Shown here piece by piece: positions 35,057 through 46,428 of a stretch of 64,000 nt of DNA. This DNA is from Pratylenchus scribneri (lineage: Eukaryota > Nematoda > Chromadorea > Rhabditida > Pratylenchidae), in the NCBI GenBank assembly GCA_030063045.1, contig JAQSEB010000145.1, positions 1,488,001 to 1,552,000 of the forward strand. The letters run 5' to 3'. The first letter of the stretch is position 1. Each line of letters begins with the position of its first letter. The position numbers were made by a program, and so were the translations under genes. Under the pieces are notes generated by a model. The model had not been told where the DNA came from, did no database searches, and saw only the letters and a program-made list of their open reading frames with translations.

Positions 35057-36606
35057 AAACCCTTAAGTAAATTTTGAGGGGGGTGCGGCACTCGGCGAAT
35101 TTTAACTCAATGCGCAACCGTTAGAATTCGCTGAAATTTTGCATGAACATTCTTTGACATGTGCGCAACAATCCTATAGAGAGCTTTCCCTAGGCCACCG
35201 TCACGACCTCTCCTTGAAATTTTCAAAAACGGTTTAAAACCCCTATTATTTGAGGTTTTTTGGCCATAACTTTTTTGTGGTAGGGCGCGCGAATTTGGTA
35301 CCGGAGAAAGGGCACAAGAGCTTGCGAAGAGCTATCGATTGGTATATAACACTTGGCAAAAAACCAAATTTGAAAGGTCAATATGGCCCGGACAAACTTT
35401 GCGAATTTATCTCGAAACCAGGCGCTTTTAGGTTTGTAGCTCGAGACCCGGTGAATATTTTTGTTCGGAGTTTGTGTTTTTAGACTCAGAAAATTAAGGC
35501 AAATAAAATGAGGTATAGATATCCATATGTGATTCATGCGCTGGATAGGCGCAAGCCATCAAAAATCGAAATTTTGGCATTTTTTTGGATAAAACCTGGT
35601 TTGGTATATAAATTTTTTTTAACTTTTTATATCATGGGCCGTTCTATATACCAATCGATAGATCTCGACGAGACGCGTAAAATGAGCTATAATTTGCGAA
35701 ATATGATTACGGTTCCGGTGAGTTGTGCCTTCCGGAAATTCTGGTGACAGCGTTCACAAGTGCCTATTTTTCAAATCGGAAAAGTCCTAGGTCCGTTTTC
35801 GAAATACTAAGCAAGTTATATATGAAATTAACGCTTATAAAATGGGCTTCAAAATGCTTACAAACTTTTAGAATTTTATTAAGGTTGCGCAAAATTACCA
35901 ACCAAAAAATCGAAAAATAATTGGTACGTTTTTAGGGAATAAAATATCCTGTCTAATTTTTATCTAATCATTTTGTAAATCAGTATTTTGGATTCTACAT
36001 AGTCGATTTACTTTACATTATTTCATTTTTATCGCATTTTAACTCCTTTGAACTACTTTTTTAGACTTTCAAACCTTCAGGTTTTTAAATATTCAAATGA
36101 CCATACCTATAGTTTAAAAAGTTAAAAATGGATTGCAATTGAAATTTATGGCATTAAATCGACTATTACAAATCTTATGATGAATAAAATATGGGCGAGC
36201 GAAGCGAGCTATGGGGGCGCGCGAAGCGCGCCGGCTGTTCGTGGGAGGGGGTGTGGGGGGTTTCAGGGGGGAGGGGGAGGGGGTAGCGGAGCGAGGCCGA
36301 GGCTCCCGAAGCGAGGGAGGGCCGCGGAGCGGGCCGACCGAGCGGAGAAATGAGGGGCGAAGCCTCGAAATTGACTCAAAAATGGGGCGAAGCCCCCGAA
36401 TATGTTTATAATATTGAAATTGTGATAAGTCGCGCTCGCTTAGCTCGCGCCTAAAAGGGGCGAAGCCCCCCTAAACAACAACAAAATGTACAACTCTAGG
36501 AAATGGTTTTTAAAATCCATCCCGAAATTCAACCCACCACCACGACATGATGGCTGTTAAAAATAACTAGACCGGGGCTTGCCCCCGGTCTAGTTATTTT
36601 TCTATT
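35057..36606. repeat. Type A long repeat, copy 1
   Basis: Begins aaacccttaagtaaattttg and ends with a hairpin (accggggcttgcccccggt) just before the next unit. It contains 'gagctatcgattggtata' (35330) and the inverse 'tataccaatcgatag' (35648), a GC-rich block (36190-36350) and several GCGAAGC hairpins. It is nearly identical to 41896-43343. Open frames on both strands recur in every copy only because the DNA is nearly identical. Confidence 0.9.
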
Positions 36607-39600
36607 AAACCCTTAAGTAAATTTTGAGGGGTGGGTCGGCTTCGGCGATGTTCAACTTTTTGCGCAACCGTTAGAATTCCCTGAAATTTTGCACAGACAT
36701 TCTTTGATGTGTTGCGCACAAAGTAATAGAGAGCTTTCCCTGGGTCACCAGGGGTCCCCCGTGTAAAATTTTTCAAAAACCGAAAATTTTGGCACTTTTT
36801 TTCGGTTTTTTGGCCATAACTTTTTCGTATATGAACGGAATTGTGCGCTCTTTGTGTTTTTAGACGTAGAATTACGAGACGCATCGAATGAGCTATAGAC
36901 CTCGAAATTTGGACAACTTGCCGAAAAGTTGTGCTGGTCTCGAAATTTCGGCATAAAAGTGCCAATGTAGGGGGGTATGGTTGGGAGTCATATTAATAGG
37001 TCATGTAATATACCATTCGAAAGAGCGTTAAAAACTAAGAAGAATACAAGTTATTTCACGAGAAAATATAAATTTGGAAAAAAGTTGTGACCAAAAAATA
37101 AAAATTTCTTAACTTTTTAGAGTCAAACTTCGTTCCGAGTGTATAACTTAGGTGTAATATAAGTATTTTTGTATAAATTTAGTATCATTGGATAGAGCTC
37201 ATCGAGACGCGTGCATTGAGCTATAGTTTACGCCATTTGGTTGCGCACACGAAAAGTTGTGCCACTTTGAACATGTGGGTACATCGTTTATGGCATTTTT
37301 TTTCAAAATGAAAAAGTGCCATAACGGTTTTTGAATTATGCAGCAAGCTATATATCAAAATGCTCGCCAGGATAAGGGCTTTACAACGCGGGGTCGCTTT
37401 TCGGATTTGGCCCACGATGCGCGAAGTTGCATGCCGAAAACGACGGCACCCTATAAGGTGGATGGCCATGTCATATAAATGAGGGGCCAAGCCCCGAAAA
37501 TCTCTCAAAAGTGGGGCGAAGCCCCCGAATATGTTTATAATATTGAAGTTGTGATAAGTCGCGCTCGCTCAGCTCGCGCCTAAAGGGGGCGAAGCCCCCT
37601 TAAACCCTCCAAAAGGGTGGCGAAGCCGCCCTAAACAACAAAAAATGTACAACTCTAGGAAATGGTTTTAAACCAATAAACCACCACACGACACAATGGC
37701 TGTTAAAAATAACTAGACCGGGGCTTGCCCCCGGTCTAGTTTTAAACCCTTAAGTAAATTCTGGGGGGTGGTTCGGCTTCGGCGATGTTCAACTTTTTTT
37801 CTAACCGTTAGAATTCCCTGAAATTTTGCACAGACATTCTTTGATGTGTTGCGCACAAAGTAATAGAGAGCTTTCCCTGGGTCACCAGGGGTCCCCCGTG
37901 TAAAATTTTTCAAAAACCGAAAATTTTGGCACTTTTTTTCGGTTTTTTGGCCATAACTTTTTCGTATATGAACGGAATTGTGCGCTCTTTGTGTTTTTAG
38001 ACGTAGAATTACGAGACGCATCGAATGAGCTATAGACCTCGAAATTTGGACAACTTGCCGAAAAGTTGTGCTGGTCTCGAAATTTCGGCATAAAAGTGCC
38101 AATGTAGGGGGGTATGGTTGGGAGTCATATTAATAGGTCATGTAATATACCATTCGAAAGAGCGTTAAAAACTAAGAAGAATACAAGTTATTTCACGAGA
38201 AAATATAAATTTGGAAAAAAGTTGTGACCAAAAAATAAAAATTTCTTAACTTTTTAGGGTCAAACTTCGTTCCGAGTGTATAACTTAGGTGTAATATAAG
38301 TATTTTTGTATAAATTTAGTATCATTGGATAGAGCTCATCGAGACGCGTGCATTGAGCTATAGTTTACGCCATTTGGTTGCGCACACGAAAAGTTGTGCC
38401 ACTTTGAACATGTGGGTACATCGTTTATGGCATTTTTTTTCAAAATGAAAAAGTGCCATAACGGTTTTTGAATTATGCAGCAAGCTATATATCAAAATGC
38501 TCGCCAGGATAAGGGCTTTACAACGCGGGGTCGCTTTTCGGATTTGGCCCACGATGCGCGAAGTTGCATGCCGAAAACGACGGCACCCTATAAGGTGGAT
38601 GGCCATGTCATATAAATGAGGGGCGAAGCCCCGAAAATCTCTCAAAAGTGGGGCGAAGCCCCCGAATATGTTTATAATATTGAAGTTGTGATAAGTCGCG
38701 CTCGCTCAGCTCGCGCCTAAAGGGGGCGAAGCCCCCTTAAACCCTCCAAAAGGGTGGCGAAGCCGCCCTAAACAACAAAAAATGTACAACTCTAGGAAAT
38801 GGTTTTAAACCAATAAACCACCACACGACACAATGGCTGTTAAAAATAACTAGACCGGGGCTTGCCCCCGGTCTAGTTTTAAACCCTTAAGTAAATTTTG
38901 AGGGGTGGGTCGGCTTCGGCGATGTTCAACTTTTTGCGCAACCGTTAGAATTCCCTGAAATTTTGCACAGACATTCTTTGATGTGTTGCGCACAAAGTAA
39001 TAGAGAGCTTTCCCTTGGTCACCAGGGGTCCCCCGTGTAAAATTTTTCAAAAACCGAAAATTTTGGCACTTTTTTCGGTTTTTTGGCCATAACTTTTTCG
39101 TATATGAACGGAATTGTGCGCTCTTTGTGTTTTTAGACGTAGAATTACGAGACGCATCGAATGAGCTATAGACCTCGAAATTTGGACAACTTGCCGAAAA
39201 GTTGTGCTGGTCTCGAAATTTCGGCATAAAAGTGCCAATGTAGGGGGGTATGGTTGGGAGTCATATTAATAGGTCATGTAATATACCATTCGAAAGAGCG
39301 TTAAAAACTAAGAAGAATACAAGTTATTTCACGAGAAAATATAAATTTGGAAAAAAGTTGTGACCAAAAAATAAAAATTTCTTAACTTTTTAGAGTCAAA
39401 CTTCGTTCCGAGTGTATAACTTAGGTGTAATATAAGTATTTTTGTATAAATTTAGTATCATTGGATAGAGCTCATCGAGACGCGTGCATTGAGCTATAGT
39501 TTACGCCATTTGGTTGCGCACACGAAAAGTTGTGCCACTTTGAACATGTGGGTACATCGTTTATGGCATTTTTTTTCAAAATGAAAAAGTGCCATAACGG

Positions 39601-40017
39601 TTTTTGAATTATGCAGCAAGCTATATATCAAAATGCTCGCCAGGATAAGGGCTTTACAACGCGGGGTCGCTTTTCGGATTTGGCCCACGATGCGCGAAGT
39701 TGCATGCCGAAAACGACGGCACCCTATAAGGTGGATGGCCATGTCATATAAATGAGGGGCGAAGCCCCGAAAATCTCTCAAAAGTGGGGCGAAGCCCCCG
39801 AATATGTTTATAATATTGAAGTTGTGATAAGTCGCGCTCGCTCAGCTCGCGCCTAAAGGGGGCGAAGCCCCCTTAAACCCTCCAAAAGGGTGGCGAAGCC
39901 GCCCTAAACAACAAAAAATGTACAACTCTAGGAAATGGTTTTAAACCAATAAACCACCACACGACACAATGGCTGTTAAAAATAACTAGACCCGGGGCTT
40001 GCCCCCGGGTCTAGTTT
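36607..40017. repeat. Type B long repeat: three head-to-tail 1137-bp units
   Basis: Unit starts (aaacccttaagtaaat) are at 36607, 37744, 38881 and then 40018, so each unit is exactly 1137 bp. The units differ at a handful of positions (for example ggggccaagcccc at 37484 in unit 1 against ggggcgaagcccc in units 2 and 3). Each contains 'ttttttggccataacttttt', 'gatagagctcatcgagacgc' and four to five GCGAAGC-type hairpins, and ends in the ccggggcttgcccccgg hairpin. No intact protein gene is recognised. Confidence 0.95.
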
Positions 40018-41345
40018 AAACCCTTAAGTAAATTTTGAGGGGGGTGCGGCACTCGGCGAATTTTAACTCAATGCGCAACCGTTAGAATTCGCTGAAATTT
40101 TGCATGAACATTCTTTGACATGTGCGCAACAATCCTATAGAGAGCTTTCCCTGGGTCACCAGGGGTCCCCCGTGTAAAATTTTTCAAAAACGGTTTAAAA
40201 CCCCTATTTTTCGCAGTTTTTCGACCATAACTTTTTTGTGGTAGGGTGCGCGAATTTGGTGCCGGAGAAAGGGCACAAGAGCTTGCGAAGAGCTATCGAT
40301 TGGTATATAACACTTGGCAAAAAACCAAATTTGAAAGGTCGATATGGCCCGGACAAACTTTGCGAATTTATCTCGAAACCAGGCGCTTTTAGGTTTGTAG
40401 CTCGAGACCCGGTGAATATTTTTGTTCGGAGTTTGTGTTTTTATACTCAGAAAATTAAGGCAAATAAAATGAGGTATAGATATCCATATGTGATTCATGC
40501 GCTGAATAGGCGCAAGCCATCAAAAATCGAAATTTTGGCATTTTTTTGGATAAAACTTGGTTTGGTATATAAATTTTTTTTAACTTTTTATATCATGGGC
40601 CGTTCTATATACCAATCGATAGATCTCGACGAGACGCGTAAAATGAGCTATAATTTGCGAAATATGATTACGGTTCCGGTGAGTTTTGCCTTCCGGAAAT
40701 TCTGGTGACAGCGTTCACAAGTGCCTATTTTTCAAATCGGAAAAGTCCTAGGTCCGTTTTCGAAATACTAAGCAAGTTATATATGAAATTAACGCTTATA
40801 AAATGGGCTTCAAAATGCTTACAAACTTTTAGCATTTTATTAAGGTTGCGCAAAATTACCAACCAAAAAATCGAAAAATAATTGGTACGTTTTTAGGGAA
40901 TAAAATATCCTGTCTAATTTTTATCTAATCATTTTGTAAATCAGTATTTTGGATTCTACATAGTCGATTTACTTTACATTATTTCATTTTTATCGCATTT
41001 TAACTCCTTTGAACTACTTTTTTAGACTTTCAAACCTTCAGGTTTGTAAATATTCAAATGACCATACCTATAGTTTAAAAAGTTAAAAATGGATTGCAAT
41101 TGAAATTTATGGCATTAAATCGACTATTACAAATCTTATGATGAATAAAACATGGGCGAGCGAAGCGAGCTATGGGGGCGCGCGAAGCGCGCCGGCTGTT
41201 CGTGGGAGGGGGTGTGGGGGGTTTCAGGGGGGAGGGGGAGGGGGTAGCGGAGCGAGGCCGAGGCTCCCGAAGCGAGGGAGGGCCGCGGAGCGGGCCGACC
41301 GAGCGGAGGGAGCCGAGGCCGAGCGCAGCGGACCCCTCCCCCTAA
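40018..41345. repeat. Type A long repeat, copy 2 (3' part replaced)
   Basis: Matches copy 1 from its start to the GC-rich block, then leaves it after 'gaccgagcgga' (about 41307) and runs into 'gggagccgaggccgagcgca' and a C-rich stretch. It lacks the terminal hairpin of copy 1. Confidence 0.9.
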
Positions 41346-41895
41346 CCCCCCTGACCAAACCGACCCCACACAGAAACAAGAAAATTATTTTAAATTGGAA
41401 AGAAAATTTTATAAAAACGAAATAATTATTTTCATTTATCAATATTTCATTCTTTTTAGCATTTTGTAGTCAAAATTTTCAACAAATAAGAAAAAAATGT
41501 CTAGGCTGGGGAACATCTCGAATTTTATCTCATATAAATGAGGGGCGAAGCCCCGAAAACGACCTAAATGAATAATAAAACGACTGAATATGATAAAATG
41601 ATGAAGTTGTGCCAGGTTGCGATGAGTTGCGGCACAACAAATCTCCCAAAAACGGGGCGAAGCCCCCAAAAACCCTCCCAAAAATTCTTTCGAATAAAAA
41701 TCCAATTAAAAAAGTATACATCTAGGAAATGGTTTCCCCAACTCAGTCAAAAGAAAAACTAGACCCGGGGCTTGCCCCCGGGTTTTTATTTCTAACCTTA
41801 AGAAAATTCTGTGGGGGGTCTGGGGTTTGGCCGGGGCTAACTTTTTTGCCAACCGTTAGAATTTTCTGAAATTTTGCCCAAAGATGCTTGAACAT
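41346..41895. repeat. Diverged third subtype of the long repeat
   Basis: About 170 bp of AT-rich sequence is followed by 'catataaatgaggggcgaag', 'aacggggcgaagccccc' and a cccggggcttgcccccggg hairpin, then 'taaccttaagaaaattctg', a decayed unit start. Landmarks match types A and B but most of the sequence differs. Confidence 0.7.
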
Positions 41896-43343
41896 GTGCG
41901 CAACAATCCTATAGAGAGCTTTCCCTAGGCCACCGTCACGACCTCTCCTTGAAATTTTCAAAAACGGTTTAAAACCCCTATTATTTGAGGTTTTTTGGCC
42001 ATAACTTTTTTGTGGTAGGGCGCGCGAATTTGGTACCGGAGAAAGGGCACAAGAGCTTGCGAAGAGCTATCGATTGGTATATAACACTTGGCAAAAAACC
42101 AAATTTGAAAGGTCAATATGGCCCGGACAAACTTTGCGAATTTATCTCGAAACCAGGCGCTTTTAGGTTTGTAGCTCGAGACCCGGTGAATATTTTTGTT
42201 CGGAGTTTGTGTTTTTAGACTCAGAAAATTAAGGCAAATAAAATGAGGTATAGATATCCCCATATATGATTCATGCGCTGGATAGGCGCAAGCCATCAAA
42301 AATCGAAATTTTGGCATTTTTTTGGATAAAACCTGGTTTGGTATATAAATTTTTTTTAACTTTTTATATCATGGGCCGTTCTATATACCAATCGATAGAT
42401 CTCGACGAGACGCGTAAAATGAGCTATAATTTGCGAAATATGATTACGGTTCCGGTGAGTTGTGCCTTCCGGAAATTCTGGTGACAGCGTTCACAAGTGC
42501 CTATTTTTCAAATCGGAAAAGTCCTAGGTCCGTTTTCGAAATACTAAGCAAGTTATATATGAAATTAACGCTTATAAAATGGGCTTCAAAATGCTTACAA
42601 ACTTTTAGCATTTTATTAAGGTTGCGCAAAATTACCAACCAAAAAATCGAAAAATAATTGGTACGTTTTTAGGGAATAAAATATCCTGTCTAATTTTTAT
42701 CTAATCATTTTGTAAATCAGTATTTTGGATTCTACATAGTCGATTTACTTTACATTATTTCATTTTTATCGCATTTTAACTCCTTTGAACTACTTTTTTA
42801 GACTTTCAAACCTTCAGGTTTTTAAATATTCAAATGACCATACCTATAGTTTAAAAAGTTAAAAATGGATTGCAATTGAAATTTATGGCATTAAATCGAC
42901 TATTACAAATCTTATGATGAATAAAATATGGGCGAGCGAAGCGAGCTATGGGGGCGCGCGAAGCGCGCCGGCTGTTCGTGGGAGGGGGTGTGGGGGGTTT
43001 CAGGGGGGAGGGGGAGGGGGTAGCGGAGCGAGGCCGAGGCTCCCGAAGCGAGGGAGGGCCGCGGAGCGGGCCGACCGAGCGGAGAAATGAGGGGCGAAGC
43101 CTCGAAATTGACTCAAAAATGGGGCGAAGCCCCCGAATATGTTTATAATATTGAAATTGTGATAAGTCGCGCTCGCTTAGCTCGCGCCTAAAAGGGGCGA
43201 AGCCCCCCTAAACAACAACAAAATGTACAACTCTAGGAAATGGTTTTTAAAATCCATCCCGAAATTCAACCCACCACCACGACATGATGGCTGTTAAAAA
43301 TAACTAGACCGGGGCTTGCCCCCGGTCTAGTTATTTTTCTATT
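41896..43343. repeat. Type A long repeat, copy 3 (near-identical to copy 1)
   Basis: Follows 35161-36606 almost base for base at an offset of about 6735-6737. One visible difference is 'tatccccatatatg' in place of 'tatccatatgtg' near 42258. It ends with the same hairpin and 'ttatttttctatt'. Confidence 0.9.
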
Positions 43344-44132
43344 AAACCCTTAAGTAAATTTTGAGGGGGGTGCGGCACTCGGCGATGTTCAACTTTTTGC
43401 GCAACCGTTAGAATTCGCTGAAATTTTGCATGAACATTCTTTGACATGTGCGCAACAATCCTATAGAGAGCTTTCCCTGGGTCACCAGGGGTCCCCCGTG
43501 TAAAATTTTTCAAAAACGGTTTAAAACCCCTATTTTTCGCAGTTTTTCGACCATAACTTTTTTGTGGTAGGGTGCGCGAATTTGGTGCCGGAGAAAGGGC
43601 ACAAGAGCTTGCGAAGAGCTATCGATTGGTATATAACACTTGGCAAAAAACCAAATTTGAAAGGTCAATATGGCCCGGACAAACTTTGCGAATTTATCTC
43701 GAAACCAGGCGCTTTTAGGTTTGTAGCTCGAGACCCGGTGAATATTTTTGTTCGGAGTTTGTGTTTTTAGACTCAGAAAATTAAGGCAAATAAAATGAGG
43801 TATAGATATCCATATGTGATTCATGCGCTGGATAGGCGCAAGCCATCAAAAATCGAAATTTTGGCATTTTTTTGGATAAAACTTGGTTTGGTATATAAAT
43901 TTTTTTTAACTTTTTATATCATGGGCCGTTCTATATACCAATCGATAGATCTCGACGAGACGCGTAAAATGAGCTATAATTTGCGAAATATGATTACGGT
44001 TCCGGTGAGTTTTGCCTTCCGGAAATTCTGGTGACAGCGTTCACAAGTGCCTATTTTTCAAATCGCAAAAGTCCTAGGTCCGTTTTCGAAATACTAAGCA
44101 AGTTATATATGAAATTAACGCTTATAAAATGG
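43344..44132. repeat. Type A long repeat, copy 4 (truncated)
   Basis: Starts aaacccttaagtaaattttg and follows copy 2 until 'cttataaaatgggctt' at about 44132, where it stops abruptly in unrelated AT-rich DNA. Confidence 0.9.
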
Positions 44133-44784
44133 GCTTACACTTTTTAAAATAAGAACAGATTTTTAAGTATTTCTCTGGTTTTCAATAAATTCTTTTTTGC
44201 TTCCACAATTTTAGTATAAATTTTTCTCAGCTAATTTTTACACATTTTCAATTAATCTTTTAACTTTACTTCATTTCCTTCAATTCTATATTCCATCTCT
44301 TCATTTATGACCCATTTCACACATTTTTTGGCTCATTTATAACGTTTTTTTCCAATTACTCCTATTCATTAATATTTACTTCTAAATTTTTCCTATTTTG
44401 CATTCATTTTTTATTATAATTATAGTTCCTTTCAATGTGTTATTTCAACTTTCCCTCTTATAAAATATGTTGATAGGATTTCAATTCAGCTATCAAACTG
44501 ATTAATTGCCCTAAATTCATCCATTTTCAATTTTAACAATATTTTGTTGGCATTCCATTATCATTTGAACTGTTATAATTCCATTCCATTCCATTCTCTT
44601 CCAATGAATCCATTTCAGTGTTGATTTCCCAAATTTTGCCTAATCTAATCCAGTGCCTAATTTTTATTTGCCAATTTTGTTGAATATAGAAGAAAATCCA
44701 TTCCCAGTTTATTTCCACGCACACTCAATTCGATAGAAATCCTAAATCAGCAGAGGAATGAAGATGAAAGATTTAGGATTGGCC

Positions 44785-45000
44785 AATTACCGTAGTTTTC
44801 CTATTAGTAACCCCCTTCCTATTAGAAGCCCCTCCCTATTAGTAAACCCCCTATCAAAAAATTAATGTAAAAACTAACCAATTTAGAGATGAAATTAAGC
44901 CGAAATAAGCATTTTTTCAAAAAATTCAGAAAAGTTGTCACTCAGAGGGTCTCTGAAAATTAGTAACCCCGAGGTCACTAATAGGAAATTTACGGTAATT
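44785..45000. mobile_element. 216-bp MITE-like element with about 25-bp TIRs
   Basis: The left end aattaccgtagttttcctat (then tagtaacccc) and the right end (tcactaataggaaatttacggtaatt) are reverse complements with about three mismatches. The left end carries three tandem 'cctattagtaaccccc'-like units. No coding sequence. A TA or TTAA-type target is possible but not distinguishable from the TIR. Confidence 0.7.
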
Positions 45001-46342
45001 ATTGCTTCTGACTCCTTTCTTTTTTATTTGGCGGTTCGAAGAGAAAATGCCCTTTGGCATAGATCAGCAATACAATAACCCTAAATTGACAATGAATTGT
45101 CGGTTTTGTGGCCATTTGAGCCATCCAATTAAAGGTTTCCTTTATTGGATGGGAATTTTGCTCCAATGAGCTCAAAATTTGTTCAAAATATTCTAGAGAG
45201 ACCCAAATATTTTCTTTCCAATTTTCATTCCAAATAATATTTACTTCGAGCCGATTGATTTTTGTAAGAGGAGATGTGCCAGCATTCGAGTGTTTTTTGA
45301 ATTAATTAATATGGCGCCGAATTTGCAATCAGAAATGGAAAAATCGAAATTTTTATTAAATATAAAAAGGTTTTTGTCACAAATCTTCTCTTTAAAATTC
45401 AAATTACTTTATTTGTGACCAAATGAATGAATAAATCTTACTTTAATAAATTTAAAAATTTCTTTTTTTAATATATAATTGTAACGAATTTTGTATCTAT
45501 CTAAAATCCATGAATATAAAAATTATTTTCACCAAAATACTCATAATTATTTAAATTTGTAATTGTCGACTAATTATAATTTTAATATCAGAAATTATGG
45601 TAAATTGTTTGAAATTTTAAATATAATAAAATATAACATTTTTTATTGCAATTCTAGTCTATTTTTCTTCCTTTTGAATTTTATTTTGTCCCTTTGTCAA
45701 ATAATAAGAAAGTGCCATTTTATTTCCATTTTAAACTATTTTATTTATTTTGTGATTATCAAAAATGTTTTTTTTTCCATTTTTTTGATTTTAGTTTCCA
45801 TTCATCAAAATACATATTTTATTTTATTGATCCTTCAATTAAAAGAACACACTAAAAAATTCATTCAAATCAAGCATCATTAATTGGCCATAATTCGAAG
45901 GAATTTAAATTTATTATTGTATTTGATATCACTTTTCCCTTTAATGATTTTTTCCATCTTTTATAATTAATTATTTGAAAATGGTCCTATCACAAAATGA
46001 ATCAAAAATTTCAGTTTGAATTTTTTATATTTTATCAAATAATTTTATAAATTTAATTGCAATAAGTTTCCTTTCATGAAAAATTATATAATCACAATTT
46101 TTAAGAATATAAAAATTATTTTCATAGAAAATTAAATTTATATTCAACAAAAAATTTATTCTATTAAAATTATCATTTAAAAGTTCAATCAAGAGAAATA
46201 TTTTTCATTTATTCTTCTAGCTTCTTAAAAATTTATAATTTTTTTATAAGCCTATTCATAGGTCCTAATAAAGTTTATTAATAAGTTTTTATCTATTTAA
46301 TCTTCCATAAGTGCATTCAATTCATTCTTGCCCCCATTTTAG

Positions 46343-46428
46343 CCAATCTTCTTGGATTTTGGCCAATCTTCTTGGATTTTGGTGGCTGCAACCTGCAATC
46401 AATTCTTGTCAAACAAATTGTTGCCGAA
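46343..46428 (+). pseudogene. Exon-like segment next to the satellite
   Basis: Between the acceptor CCATTTTAG and the donor GTGAGT is an 86-nt stretch open in one frame (NLLGFWPIFLDFGGCNLQSI then LVKQIVAE). It begins with a 20-bp direct duplication (46342-46361 and 46362-46381). No partner exons are found. It may be a gene fragment; a chance open stretch is possible. Confidence 0.25.

Noticed and set aside
36560..36606. Helitron 3' end (hairpin with CTAG)
   Set aside because: The CTAG lies at the base of the hairpin rather than about 10 nt after it, no TC 5' end or AT target could be fixed, and no Rep/helicase gene is present. Kept only as a possibility in a finding.
37221..39781. Conserved minus-strand open frames (about 95, 123 and 129 codons) in each 1137-bp unit
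   Set aside because: They recur only because the units are nearly identical DNA. They read through the GCGAAGC hairpins, have no domain, signal or codon character, and a single-base deletion in one unit (near 39072) shifts a frame without any other change.
35223..44034. Open frames of 77-156 codons on both strands of the type A repeats
   Set aside because: Overlapping frames on both strands over the same interval, no recognisable domain, and differences between copies are scattered without preference for third codon positions.
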